DNA of 64,000 bases. It comes from Turnera subulata (Eukaryota > Streptophyta > Magnoliopsida > Malpighiales > Passifloraceae). Below, one piece after another: positions 1-11,191 of this stretch; position 1 is the first letter of the stretch; each line of letters begins with the position of its first letter. Location of the stretch: NCBI GenBank assembly GCA_028386065.3, contig JAKUCV010000397.1:1-64000 (forward strand). Reading direction: 5' to 3'. Position numbers and translations under genes: made by a program. A model generated the notes under the pieces. The model had not been told where the DNA came from. It did not search any database and saw only the letters and a list, made by a program, of their open reading frames with translations.

Positions 1-390
1 GTAATTTGTTGTATAATTGTTCATTGATTATGTGGTTGATTTTGTATCCCGTGGAGAAGGGCATTTTGGTCACTTCACATGCTATAAATTCTTTAATGGA
101 TGATTTGGGATACGGGTGTCCCGGGAATGATAAGGGAAATTTGGTCAATCTATAATTAATTTATAACTTATATTAATAAATTGGGACACGGGCGTTTCAT
201 TTCGGCTGGATGCCGGGTTGGCTTATGGCTGATAAGCCAGTTTTCTCTTGTTGTTTATGACATCTCGTTTTATTAAGATTTTTGGAGAATGATTTGGTAT
301 TGGATTTCGTGTCCTGGGTTTCATGGGCATTTTGGTAAATTTCTTTGTTTAAGTATTTTTATTTGTAAAATTGGGACACGGGTGTTTCAT
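1..390. repeat. LTR-like remnant
   Basis: AT-rich DNA containing two copies of a motif of the form TTGGGACACGGGYGTTTCA (ending near 198 and near 390) and a related GGGATACGGGTGTCCCGGG. The ending CGGGYGTTTCA resembles the 3' terminus of the solo Gypsy-type LTR that ends at 47033 (ACGGGGCGTTTCA). I read this as the end of one or two old Gypsy-type LTRs. No target duplication or internal domain is visible because the window starts here. Confidence 0.3.
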
Positions 391-1010
391 AGGCGGCGAC
401 GGGGCGGCGCGGTCGAACGAGGTGCGAGACGACGACGACACAGGCGGCGCTAGGCAATGGCGACGGCAGATGGGGGCTGTCCGTCGGGTAGCGAGGCGAT
501 GCAGCAGGGCGTTGGCTTGCCTCGACGGCGACGAAAGCGAGGAGGAGGAGAAGAGAGGTGGCTGATGGGTGCGTGAGGTGTTGGCGGCGGTTGCAGGTGG
601 CTCGGGTGTGGTTCACGGGTCTCGGCCACGGTGGCGGTGAAGAGGGGAAGGAGGAAGAAAAAAGAAAAGAAGAAGGGAGGGGTGTGTGTGGGTGCCAAAA
701 CGACACAGCTTTGGGTGCTGGTAAGTGTTTTGTTTTGTTTTTTTTTTTTCTGGTTTGGTTTTGAGAAGAAAGAAAGGGTATGGGTTGGGCAGTGGATTTG
801 CAGAGGAAAACTTCAGATGGGAGTAAGCTGGTGATGATATGGTGTGTTGGTGAGGCAGGAAGAAGAAAAAAAAAACATAGATTGAAGGCAGGTAGGGACT
901 GGTGAAGCACGAGCAAAATACTGGTGAGGCACGGGCAGTTCAATCTGCTCACAGGCTTCACAGTAAACTCAACACTGTGTCGTTTATTGATAGTAAAGTT
1001 TTGCAAGATT
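391..1010 (-). other. GC-rich leader-like segment, no supported gene
   Basis: A GC-rich block (about 385-620, rich in CCGCCG on the minus strand) is next to a pyrimidine-rich tract on that strand (about 640-780). A 215-codon minus-strand open frame crosses it, but its composition is low-complexity and no domain is recognisable. The layout resembles the GC-rich modules inside the LTR and leader regions at 38430-38970, 44733-45060 and 63121-63560. I therefore treat it as retrotransposon-derived. From 1010 to about 1550 only AT-rich DNA is seen. Confidence 0.2.
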
Positions 1011-1556
1011 GAAATTTAAAGATTAAATATATTCATACAAATAAATAAGTTGAAAAAATGTATAAAAATGTTAGTAACTATGGAAAAAATATACATGTCT
1101 TTATAATTAGAGAAATAATATAAAATCAACCTAGAAATAAGAATAAAAAATCTATGTTTGACAAAAAAAATTGTGAACGTAAAAATTAATATGAGCTTTA
1201 AAAAAAATTATGTCTCATAATAACAAATAATCATAGGGAGCAATTTTATGAGGCAAAGATAAGAATTGAGAGAGTAACCTGTTGAGAGAGAGAGGGACGA
1301 AATAACCTTGATGCTACTCATCCCGAATTGTAGAGAAAATTCATTGATACGAATTGCAGCGAAAAATTCATTGTATGAATAAATTGAGTTGACTTACAAT
1401 TTATTGATTAACCATTGTCTCTATGCATTCTTTTACCAATTGCTCTGATGATGAATTAAAAACTTACCACAATTGTTCACACGTGCATATTAAATTTTAA
1501 TGAACCTTGCTTTAAAATAATCTTTGTCTGTGTATAAACCTATTATGAGCAAATTA

Positions 1557-1585
1557 CCCGCAGCCAAGCGCGGGAATCACCCTAG
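1557..1585 (+). mobile_element. Helitron 3' terminus
   Basis: The sequence has a short hairpin, CCCGC-(8 nt)-GCGGG, followed a few bases later by CTAG at 1582-1585 and then T. A subterminal GC-rich hairpin plus CTRR, followed by a T of the target, is the standard 3' end of plant Helitrons. The 5' end (TC...) could not be located, so the element's extent is unknown. It may reach back over the AT-rich stretch from about 1010. No helicase or Rep domain is present, so this would be a non-autonomous copy. Confidence 0.55.
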
Positions 1586-1610
1586 TTGTTCCTAAATCTA
1601 ACTTAATATT

Positions 1611-2384
1611 GGATTGGGCTCCTCTCCAGTTGGGGATAATAGGATAGATCCTGTTACTCCATTCTCAACCGTTAATTAAATCTAACGGTTGATAATTACT
1701 TTATATTAAAAAGATAATTTTTTACTAAGCACATGATACTGAATATTTAATTGACTTCTATTCTCTTTACTAAAAAAAACTAAATTGGTTCCTCTTCTCC
1801 TCCTTTTCTTCTTCTCAATTATTTGAATCTGCAAACTGATTTCTCCAAACAAAACATCAGATATCAGTGACAACAAAACTACAAATGATATCTTCTCCCA
1901 ATTTAATTTTTATACACAATACATAGAGAGAGGGAGATAAAAAAGATTTGAAAAGAAAGAATTTCTTTTTCTTTTTTTAGAGATGAACTGATGATTATTG
2001 CAAAGAGTAGAGTAAAAATAACTGATGAGTGGATTTGTTAAACAATCATATAGAGTTGTAACCAGCCTTAGAATCTATTCTTCTCCTCCTTCAAAATCCA
2101 CCCTCATTCTTAAACTAATGCGTGGAAAGAACTCTTGGTGCAAGAAGAGTAGAAGATATTTTGATTCTGTGTATTTTTTTGTTCTTTACTTTTTGTGTAG
2201 TTATCCTTGGGTTGGGTTTTGAGGTTTTTGAAACTGAAATATACTAGCGTTACATTCCTAGATCTTAGATTGAAAAATTATCTTTTTAATATGAAATAAT
2301 TATCAACCGTTAGATTTAATTTAACGGTTGTGATTGGAGTAACAGGATCTATCCTGTTACCCCCAACAGGAGAGGAGCCAATCC
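1611..2384. mobile_element. Non-autonomous Mutator-like element (MULE)
   Basis: This 774-bp element has long terminal inverted repeats: 1611-1722 matches the reverse complement of 2273-2384 over about 112 bp with few mismatches. The ends start GGATTGGGCTCC on the left and GGATTGGCTCC on the right, read inward. It is flanked by a perfect 9-bp direct repeat, CTTAATATT (1602-1610 and 2385-2393). Long TIRs plus a 9-bp TSD are the hallmark of the Mutator superfamily. The interior (1723-2272) has no transposase. Its only open frame (2025-2222, 65 codons) is unremarkable. The element must be mobilised in trans. Confidence 0.92.
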
Positions 2385-2406
2385 CTTAATATTACACATC
2401 ATAAAA

Positions 2407-2460
2407 CTTGGGAGACACAGATCGTGGCAATAACTTAGGAGACACAGATCGTGGCAATGA
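2407..2460. repeat. Two-copy 27-bp tandem repeat
   Basis: GGAGACACAGATCGTGGCAA occurs at 2411 and again at 2438, giving a direct repeat with a 27-bp period. It lies just outside the MULE. No coding meaning is apparent. Confidence 0.7.
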
Positions 2461-2951
2461 ACTATGTTACTTAACAAATAGGTGGAACTAGCATCTTGCG
2501 AAAGGCAAGAAGTTTCTCCTTTCCAACTATCATGAAGATGGCTTTGTCTTTCCCCCACATCCACCAAGGTCGAATCTGGGGGATTCGAACATAACAGGAA
2601 GAATTGGAACATTACTAAAATTGGCGGAATAGGGATGGCAGTTGAATATATTAGCAAAACCTGTAATAAAAAAAGTCGAAGGTCCAATCTATATCTCTGA
2701 AATAAAAGAATATTGAAGCCATGAATCATGGATGAGTCATCCTAATCTATATGTAATGTTTTAAAATAAGCCATGAATCTGGATGATCATTAATGTATTT
2801 ACTTGGTGGTTGGTTACAGCCTGACACGCAGAAATATAAAAAGAAATGGCAGTAGCCAGCGGTTCAATCTGGACGGCAGTGGAACTTAATAGAAGATTTC
2901 CGGTTATTGGGACTTGGGTCAGCTTGCTTCAATTAAAAGAGTTAGTTCTGG

Positions 2952-2963
2952 CTATATATATTA
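2952..2963 (+). promoter_or_regulatory. TATA box of the DC1 gene
   Basis: CTATATATATTA lies about 45 bp before the ATG at 3001. The placement is plausible for a core promoter with a short 5' leader. No transcript data are available, so the start site is inferred. Confidence 0.5.
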
Positions 2964-3000
2964 ATCAGCTCTTTTTGGGTGTTCAGGGAAGGAGTTGGAG

Positions 3001-5907
3001 ATGGGGATAAAGCATTGGAGCCACGAACATGATGGGTTGCAGTTGGAAATTTACAGATACAGTAATGGCGATTCCTGGATAGGTTTTTGCTGTGGATGTA
3101 GTAGAGAATTGGGGGGTCCGTCCTATCTCTGCAGAGAATTTGGTTGCTTCTTCAGGCTATGTGAATCATGCTACCAGTCATCCTATCCTCCTCAGGTACC
3201 ACACCACCCTCTTCACCCACCTCACCCTCTGGTTTTGACAACTCGCTATGCTACATGGTCTACGGACAATGGTTACATTTGCGACGGATGCGATTGCTTT
3301 TTGGTTGGGTTTGTGTACCGCTGTGAAGAATGTGATTTCAACCTTGATGTCAATTGTGCTCTTCTTATGAACAACAACCGAATACTAGAGAGTAGTAAAC
3401 CCAAAGCAGCCAGGAGGACCAAACAACATTATATCCACCCGGATCACCTTCTCGCCCTTTTCAACTGTAAGCTACCCAAGATAGAGTGTAAGATTGCTTT
3501 TTGGTTGGGTTTGTGTACCGCTGTGAAGAATGTGATTTCAACCTTGATGTCAATTGTGCTCTTCTTATGAACAACAACCGAATACTAGAGAGTAGTAAAC
3601 CCAAAGCAGCCAGGAGGACCAAACAACATTATATCCACCCGGATCACCTTCTCGCCCTTTTCAACTGTAAGCTACCCAAGATAGAGTGTATGCTATGCGG
3701 GGATCCAATTGCTGGTGCAGGCTACGGTTGCTGTGAGTGCTGTGTTTATCTGCATGAGTCTTGTGCGGAATTGACCCAGGAGATTCGGCATCCTTATCAC
3801 CGGAAGCACCCTCTTCGGGCTTATAAACCAAGTGGTACCGAAAGACCCCATGGTCGTTGTGTTGCCTGCCATGACTCGTTTGATCGAAGAATGATGATCT
3901 ATCAGTGCTTGATTTGCCGTTGCAGATTCCATTCCTCCTGTGTGGCAAAGTCTTTGTTCACGGCTCCCGTAAAGCACGAGAGGCACGAGCACTGGATTCA
4001 TTACGTTCATGAAAAATTTTTGAGGGCTGATCACGATATTAAATATCAATGCGATGCCTGCAAGACTGACTGCGAAACATCCTACTACAAATGCCTGCAA
4101 TGCAAGTACCACATTCATCTTGGATGCCTAGGGTTGCCTGATACCGTCCGCTGCGCCGATGATCATTGTCATCCCCTAACTTTGGAGAACTCTTACGTAG
4201 AAGATGACTCAGGGGAGTACTATTGCCATTCCTGTGGTATGCGAAGACACGGAGACTACCCTGTCTACCGCTGCAGGGAATGTCCAGATGATGTCCCTTT
4301 TGCTGCTCATATTGAGTGCATGATTTCTCAGGTATTTGTCGCTTAGTTTCTTTCTTTATCGTGATTCAGTTATTCAAATTCTGAACATTTAAAACTAAGT
4401 ACACCTATCTCTTTCAGGAATATCCGCTGATCAACTGGAGCCCGATGGTTAGTGACGATCCTGGAGAAGAAGTCACGAAACAGATCCAGCCACAAAATGC
4501 TGCCCTTGTTGGTTTTCATGAACCGGAAAGGAAACCCCATTGCCAAAGGCAAATTCAGGTAACATCTATCCTTTACTTTTGGTAAATTTGAAATTGAGAA
4601 AAAGAAAAGAGTGAATCTGAACTCATCCACCATATGTTCAGATTGAAGAGTTCGGCAACAATCATGTCTTGACCATTCATCAGTATGGAGATGACAATCC
4701 GTCTCCAGTAGTGTGTGATGCCTGCCATAATCAAATACCTTATTCATCATCATACTATACCTGCGAATTTTGCAACCTTCATTACCACAAACTTTGTGCC
4801 GAATTGCCACGAAACATAAGACACCCTCTCCACTCCTTACACCCTCTCTTGCTACATGCTTCAAATGGTACAGCTCCTATTTTTTGTGATGGATGTTTAC
4901 ATGTTTCCTTTGATAGTGGCTATAAATGTCAAGAATGCTTGTTTCAGCTTGACTTAAAATGTGCTTCATCTTTAACTTCTCATCAATTGCACACCTCAGA
5001 GAACAAGAAAAACACGGTTGTCTGCTCCATCCATGATCATAAATTAACACCAATCTCTTACACCAGCAATAGGGAGTTTGCTTGCAAGGCATGTACCTTC
5101 CCTGTCTCAGATACAACAGCATACGGTTGTTTCTATTGCTTTAGAATTTTCCATGAAAGATGTGGTAAATTCCCAACGACCATACAACATATATACCATC
5201 CACAGCATTCCCTTGTTGCTAAGAATGTAAGGTTTCGTTCTCGATGCAAAGCTTGCGACAGCTACATGTTGTTAGGCATGGAATATGCTTGTAGCGAGTG
5301 CGCTAGATTTGCTATTCATTTGAGTTGTGCAGAATACATAACATCCACACTCAAATCTAGCTGCCACGACCATGTTCTTTTTAGTTTTGCTAAAGAAGGG
5401 CATCCAGAATTAAAATCTATGCAGCCAGAAAGGTATTTTGAATGTAAAGTTTGTGGTAAAGAATGTAGCAGCTCTTTCTATCGTTGCGTGGAGTGCGATA
5501 TGAATTTTCATCTCGATTGCATCCCATTACCAAAAAAAGTCATCAAGCGCAACATGCATTGTCATCCACTTACTCTTGTGGATTCCATGCGTGAAGATGA
5601 TTCTGGGGAATATTATTGTGAAATTTGTTGTGAGCCAAGAAACCCAAATCATGGTGCTTACTGTTGTGAAGAGTGCAAAGATCAGCATGGGGCCCTGGTA
5701 ATTGCTCACATCGGGTGCACGCTGGAAGGGGTAATGTAATAATTGTAATTGCCTCAGCTAGAATCCTTTTCACTACTATGTATATAAAAGCAAGCTAGTA
5801 TCATAATTTCAACTTGTGAAGCTTCATTACTTTGTGATAATTTAGCTTTTCTGTGATCTGTTCAATTAATTTGACAGGAAGATGATTCATTGGAGTTAAT
5901 TTCCTGA
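3001..5907 (+). CDS. DC1 (divergent C1) zinc-finger protein, frame broken by a 200-bp tandem duplication
   Basis: This is a plant Cys/His-rich DC1-domain protein. The family binds zinc through repeated HxxHxL, CxxC and C-H modules; members are linked to stress and signalling, but the molecular role is mostly unknown. Repeats such as HPLHPPHPL, CDGC, YRCEECDFNLDVNC, HCHPLTL and DDSGEYYC recur along about 800 residues. Predicted exons are 3001-4331, 4418-4558 and 4642-5730, with GT/AG at each junction. Exon 3 either reads on to the TAA at 5737-5739 or splices at a GTAATG donor (5731) to 5878-5907, adding EDDSLELIS and a stop. The ATG at 3001 is chosen because the reading frame opens only at a TTG just before it. 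The copies at 3292-3490 and 3492-3690 shift the frame; removing one 200-bp period restores one continuous frame, so the gene itself is probably intact. Confidence 0.85.
3292..3690. repeat. Perfect 199-bp tandem duplication, period 200, inside DC1 exon 1
   Basis: Bases 3292-3490 recur without a mismatch at 3492-3690. Base 3491 fits neither neighbour. The period of 200 is not a multiple of three, so the DC1 frame breaks. A second duplication with period 200 sits in the bZIP gene at 51876-52275. The shared period points to an assembly artefact. Confidence 0.95.
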
Positions 5908-7757
5908 ACTGAACGAGAACAACAAAGAGAACATTATATAATTGCTTACATAGCACAATAAAAGTCAACCACGGAGAGTTATAGGACATGCAATGCAATT
6001 CCTTTTGAAGGTTAACTTTCATCTCTTCTATTATCACTGTTTGTTTTGTTCTTTATTTAGTAGATTCTTTCCTTACTATTCTGGTTGATCAGCTTTTGTG
6101 ATAGTTTAGTAAGAATTCAAGTGATTGCATGAGATTCGAAGCAATTGAATTCCGGGTTCCGAAGTGTCTGATGAAATGATCTTGCCAAGAAAATTTGCAG
6201 TGATGGTCGTTTCCAAAGAAAGGCTACTTGTCAATTTCAAATCCAATTTTTCTCTCATCACATTTTCTTTTTCTTTATTTTTTTTTTATTTATTCCATTC
6301 TTTGCTGTTGTTGTTGATTAGTTTTAGTGGATAGCTTCGTATGAACTTTAGTGATTGCATGAGGTGGGAAATTGTGTTTTTGGGGTTCTGCATAATGTAT
6401 GCATGTGGCGGATCTTAATTAGTGGCATACTGATATGCTTCAGTCTTGATTATGAGCTTAGTTTTTCTGATCAATCAGTTCTAATTATGTTAATGATCAC
6501 TGTGCAAGAGGTGTTGATCTACTGACTGCTTAATGTCTGATTTTGTGTGACAGGCACCTATGAAGTTCTGGAGCTGAGAGATGGAGACTCTTTGAATCTC
6601 TTGCGAAAATTATCCTCAATGAGGATAATTTTATTGTTTGCTTTTGTCTGCTGAATCCAAGGACAACCCAACTCATGGAGATCTAGCACTATATTCCTTT
6701 GAGTATGATCTTGTTCTGTTAAATTCCATTAGTTCGTACTTTCTGCTATAAAATGTATTCCCTGGCATATTTACCTTCGAAGCAATATTAATTATTTGAA
6801 TAATCTGTGACATTGCGAACTTAATAAAGATCGTTAGCATACAATATTCTGCAAATGTTCATTTGTATTGTTTGATTTAATTTTTGCAAGTGCAGATCCA
6901 CTTGAGATTTGGCTCTGATAGTTTGCATTTTCGACAGCACTATCTTAGTTTTAGAAGCCCTTTGAAGCTGCAATCCAAACCAAACCCACAATACATCCTC
7001 CCTTAAACAGAACTCTCCCTCTCCCTTCACATGTTCATCTACAATCATCCTCCTTAAATTCAGGTCCTGTCCTGTTTGCTGTTTACCAGCACTTTTTTTC
7101 CTTTTTTTTTCCCCCCTCTATTCTTTATAATTAAATAAAACTCTTGCTGGCAAAAGGCAAACCAGCTACTGATTAAGAAAGCTACTTAGCATTTTTAGAG
7201 ATGAGGCAGTTAGGTTCTGGTTAATCACCAACCAGCTGTCTTAGTAAACAACCACCCTTGACAATTGCAGATCCACTTGCAAATAATTATTCATCCTATT
7301 GAGGCCGTGATGACATAAATAAATAATTAAAGACCAGAGTAGTTTTATAATTATACATACTTCCCAGCTGTTTGGCTACTGATTGGCCATTTTTTGTGCT
7401 GACAAGTTCATAAGTTGACCAAAGCATAAAAGCCAAAAAAAAATACAAGTCTTAGACTTCAGACCCTTACAGGTGACCCGTCGCTGCTAGAAAAGCCAAA
7501 GCAATTAGTTATACTGATGCATTGCTCTTTCTCACCTTCTCATGGTATTTGTTGAGTCTTTATAACTCTTGTACCAGTTTATTCTTAGTAAGTGTTTGAT
7601 AAAAGTTCATCAAATCTTTCATTTCTTGCTCAAGTAATGCCTTTCCCTATTAATTTTTTAAAACTGATCGAACTGTTCTCATTTTCATTTGGTACTTTTT
7701 CTTGAAATTGCTGCAGTAGTTCCTGCTTAAATCATCTTCTACCAAACAGAAGAAACT
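5908..7757. other. Intergenic, 3' flank of DC1 and 5' flank of the NLR
   Basis: No gene is recognised here. The first part probably includes the DC1 3' UTR; an acceptor-like TGTGTGACAG near 6550 leaves open a spliced UTR. A 27-nt near-perfect palindrome lies at 6606-6632. The stretch before 7758 is AT-rich with T-runs (7090-7115), as expected for promoter and leader DNA. Confidence 0.5.
6606..6632. repeat. 27-nt palindrome (13-bp arms, 1-nt centre)
   Basis: AAAATTATCCTCA, then A, then TGAGGATAATTTT. The arms are perfectly complementary. The site lies downstream of the DC1 gene and could be a hairpin in its 3' transcript, or a chance sequence. Confidence 0.8.
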
Positions 7758-10344
7758 ATGGCTGAAGCCTTGGTTGCGGGAGCTGCTCTCTCAGCTGTCT
7801 TTTCCATCTTGGTGGAAAAGTTGGCATCCCCTGAGGTGGTTGGCTTCTTCAAGAGCGGCAGAAAACTTAACGATAAGCTACTGGAGAAGCTGAAGATAAC
7901 GATGATCACTGTTAGCAGATTGCTAAATGATCCTGAGGAGAAGCAGATGACAAATCGAGACGTGCAGAGGTGGCTTGATGAGCTCAAGGATGCTGCCTAC
8001 CATGCTGACGACGTGCTGGATGAGGTAGCATTTCAATCTCTTCAACAGGAGTTTAAAGCACATGAGTTGAAGAAACCTAAACTTCTGGTGCGGAAAATTC
8101 TTTCCTCTCTTAATCCAGCTCAGCACAAGGAAAACAGAGAGTTGAATGGAAAGTTAGAGGGGATCCTTGAGACAATGGGATATCTAGTTCAACAGAAGGC
8201 TACTCTTCGCCTCATAGAAAAGGATGTTGCACACATCCCACAGGCTAATAGAATACCGACCACTTCTCTAGTTGATGAGCATGCTTATGTTAGAAACCAT
8301 GAGAAGGACAAGCTGGTTGAATTGTTACTGTCTCATGAATCAAATAGAAAGCATTTTGAGCTGATTTCAATTGTGGGTCTCGGTGGCATTGGCAAAACCA
8401 CCTTGGCTCAACTAGCGTATAACGATGAGAAAGCAAACCAGTGCTTCAACCTCAAAGTTTGGGTTTGTGTTTCAGAAATTTTTGGTGTTCGAAGGTTGAC
8501 AGAAGATATTCTGAAGAGTGTTGGTAATATGAAGTGTGATGGCATGACTAATGATCAGCTCCACACGGAGTTAGAAAAAGCATTAGAAAGCAAAAAGATT
8601 CTGCTTGTTTTAGATGATGTCTGGAGTGTTGATACAGCTCAATGGGACTTTTTGCTGCGACCTTTCAAGTCTGTGGCTGAAGGAAGTAAAATCCTTATCA
8701 CCACACGCGATGAGAAAATGGCATCAGTGAAAACAACTACCCGTTTGCAGCTGGAGAAATTAGATGGCAACGATCCCTGGTTACTGTTTGCAGTCCATGC
8801 ATTTGATGAGCATGATCCATCTCTATATCCATAGCTAAGTCGAATTGGCAGAGATATACTTGAAAAATGTGACGGCCTGCCACTGGCCATAAAAGCAGTG
8901 GGAAGTCTCTTAAGCTTTAGTAGGGATGTCCTAGAATGGGAAGAAGTGTTGAAGAGTTCTTATTGGGATCAGTTCCTTGATGCAAAAGTTCTTCCAGCTC
9001 TAAAATTAAGTTATCATTATATGCCTTCACATTTGAAGCAATGTTTCTCATATTGTGCCATATTTCCCAAGGATTACAGCATTGACAAGGAGGAATTAGT
9101 TCGTTTGTGGATGGCTGAAGGTCTTCTATTCCAAAATAGAGATGTTGAGAAACAAGAAATAGGAGAGAAGTGCATCCAAGGTCTTATATCAAGGTCTTTT
9201 CCAGAACAATCAAATCTTAATCCAAGATTACTCTCCATGCATGATTTGGTAAATGACTTGGCTAGGTATGTATCTGGAGAATTTTGCTGTAGAGTGGAGA
9301 AGCCTGACAGGTCAGCAATAGCTACTAAACGGACCAGATATTGTCTTTTGATATAAAAGATTCGGGCTCTGTAAAGGAGGAAATACAGAAAGCAATATTT
9401 TTGCGTACACTCTCAACAAATAACACTGATGTTGGGGGAAATTTTCTTCATCTGTTGACCAATCCTCAATGAGTGCTTCGTTTGACTCACGACGAACATC
9501 TCCACAGGTTGCCAAATTCAATTGGCAAGTTCAAACATTTGCGATACATGGATCTTTCTCATTCGGAAATAGAGTGTTTACCTGAAGATGTGTATATCTT
9601 ATACTGTCTGCAAACACTAATCGGAGATATTGCAGTAAGCTTGTAGAGTTGTCTAATCTACTGGGGAACTTGAAGCAGCTGAGATATTTTGATCTTCAAG
9701 GCACAAAGATGCGACGATTCCCAACCACCATGAAAGGATACACCAATTTGCATTACCTTGATATTAGAAATACAAAAATCTTGGAGATGCCACCAAAAGT
9801 GGGTCAACTTACAAAGCTAGTAGTGTTAACAGATTTCTTTGTTGGAGAACCGGCGAGTTCAAGCATTGCAGAATTGGGGCCACTAAAAAATCTTCGTGGA
9901 GAACTTCGTATTTGGAACCTTAAAAACATTGTGGATGCTTGTCATGCTATTGAAGCCAATCTGAAGAGCAAGAGGTTCATTGAGAAACTAGATTTGAGAT
10001 GGAATCACAGCCGGAACTCTTTCATATGTGAAACAAACAATGATAGAGATGACTCCAGTTTGCAACAATCCAGGGAGATTCTTGAGCATTTATGACCCAA
10101 TACTAACGTGAAAGATCTAAGCATCTATGATTTCCGTGGTAAAAAATTTCCAGATTGGTTAAGGGACCCTTCTTATTTCTCGAATCTAGGAACTTTATGT
10201 CTCTTTGGAGCTAGATATTGCACTGAGTTGCCGGCACTTGGACAGATGGAGTGTTTGAAAGTGCTCGAGATAGTGCGATTTGATAGTATTGTGACAGTAG
10301 GTCCAGAGTTCTACCGCAATATTGGCAACTCTAATAATAAGAAG
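7758..10344 (+). pseudogene. CC-NBS-LRR resistance gene, N-terminal part (pseudogene)
   Basis: This is an intracellular immune receptor of the RPP13-like-1 (R13L1) type. It opens with MAEALVAGAALSAVF (Rx-type coiled coil, residues 1-130). The NB-ARC has P-loop GLGGIGKTT (about 8374), kinase-2 ILLVLDDVW (about 8598), GSKILITTRD, GLPLA (about 8871) and MHDLVNDLA (about 9238). LRRs follow. Breaks: TAG at 8832-8834 between RNBS-C and GLPL; loss of one T near 9345; TGA near 9471; a frameshift near 9625; TGA at 10093. Interruption by the Copia at 10345 truncates it. The LRR region resumes at 16091 and again at 25908. Several lesions in the NB-ARC and LRR make it non-functional, although the signature motifs are well kept, so inactivation is not ancient. 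Confidence 0.9.
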
Positions 10345-11191
10345 TGTTGGTTTGAGTCTCCCTGGTGTTAACCAGAAACAAAGAACATCGATGTTGGCTC
10401 TTAGAACATCGATGTTTTACAATTCTGGAAAGTTGGCAGAATTCCTAGAACATCGATGTTGCACTTATAACATCGATGTTTTACGATTCTGGAAAGTTGG
10501 CAGAACTCCTAGAACATCGATGTTTTTTGGAAATTCCAGAATTCCTCAAGAACACCAAGAACACCAAAACTCAGAAGTCATCAGAAGTGATTCTGAACCT
10601 AAAACAATTGTTCTATATATGTTTAAACAACCTTGTTTACTCTCAAATAACACTTAGAAATGAAAAGGAACAGGTGTTTGACAAATCTCACAATTATCAC
10701 TCAAGAACAGAACAAGAACACGATGAACATTCATACAATTTCCAGAATTCTAACCTCAAATTCAACCCACAATCAACATACACTAAACAATGTAACTCAC
10801 TCAGAAACACTTGCAGAACTAACTTTCTTGAATTTGGAAGAGAACAAAAACGATTTCTCCACACTCTACATTACATTTCTGCAACAAATTTAAGCAGACC
10901 AAAAGTGCAGTCCACTATCATGGGTACTAGTGCAGACCACACAGAATTCTGAAGACACAGAGTAAGCATGTTACTAAACAAGCATGCTTACCTAACCTGA
11001 CACTAAACAGAGGATAACTCGGTAACACACAAAAGCATAGCAAACTAAAAAACAACAATAACATGCAGACTTCCCCTTGACCAATCCTGTTTCTCTTCCT
11101 CTTTTGGTGGGGGCACCCGCAAAACAGACAGTCCTCTCTTCCAAGCTGTCCAATGGAATCGGAAGTAATGCAGCTTGATCACATTCTAACA
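10345..11191 (-). repeat. Copia-0 3' LTR
   Basis: 847-bp LTR. It contains five perfect AACATCGATGTT palindromes at 10384, 10405, 10449, 10469 and 10513, in pairs 20-21 bp apart. In element orientation they lie within 40-180 nt of the LTR's 3' end, so in U5 or R rather than the upstream promoter part. Confidence 0.93.

Noticed and set aside
359..1006. 215-codon minus-strand frame as a host gene
   Set aside because: Low-complexity, Ser/Pro/Leu-rich, no domain, and located in LTR-like DNA.
10476..10952. Plus-strand 158-codon open frame
   Set aside because: It lies wholly within the Copia-0 LTR and is repeated in the other LTR (15502-15846); it is a composition by-product.
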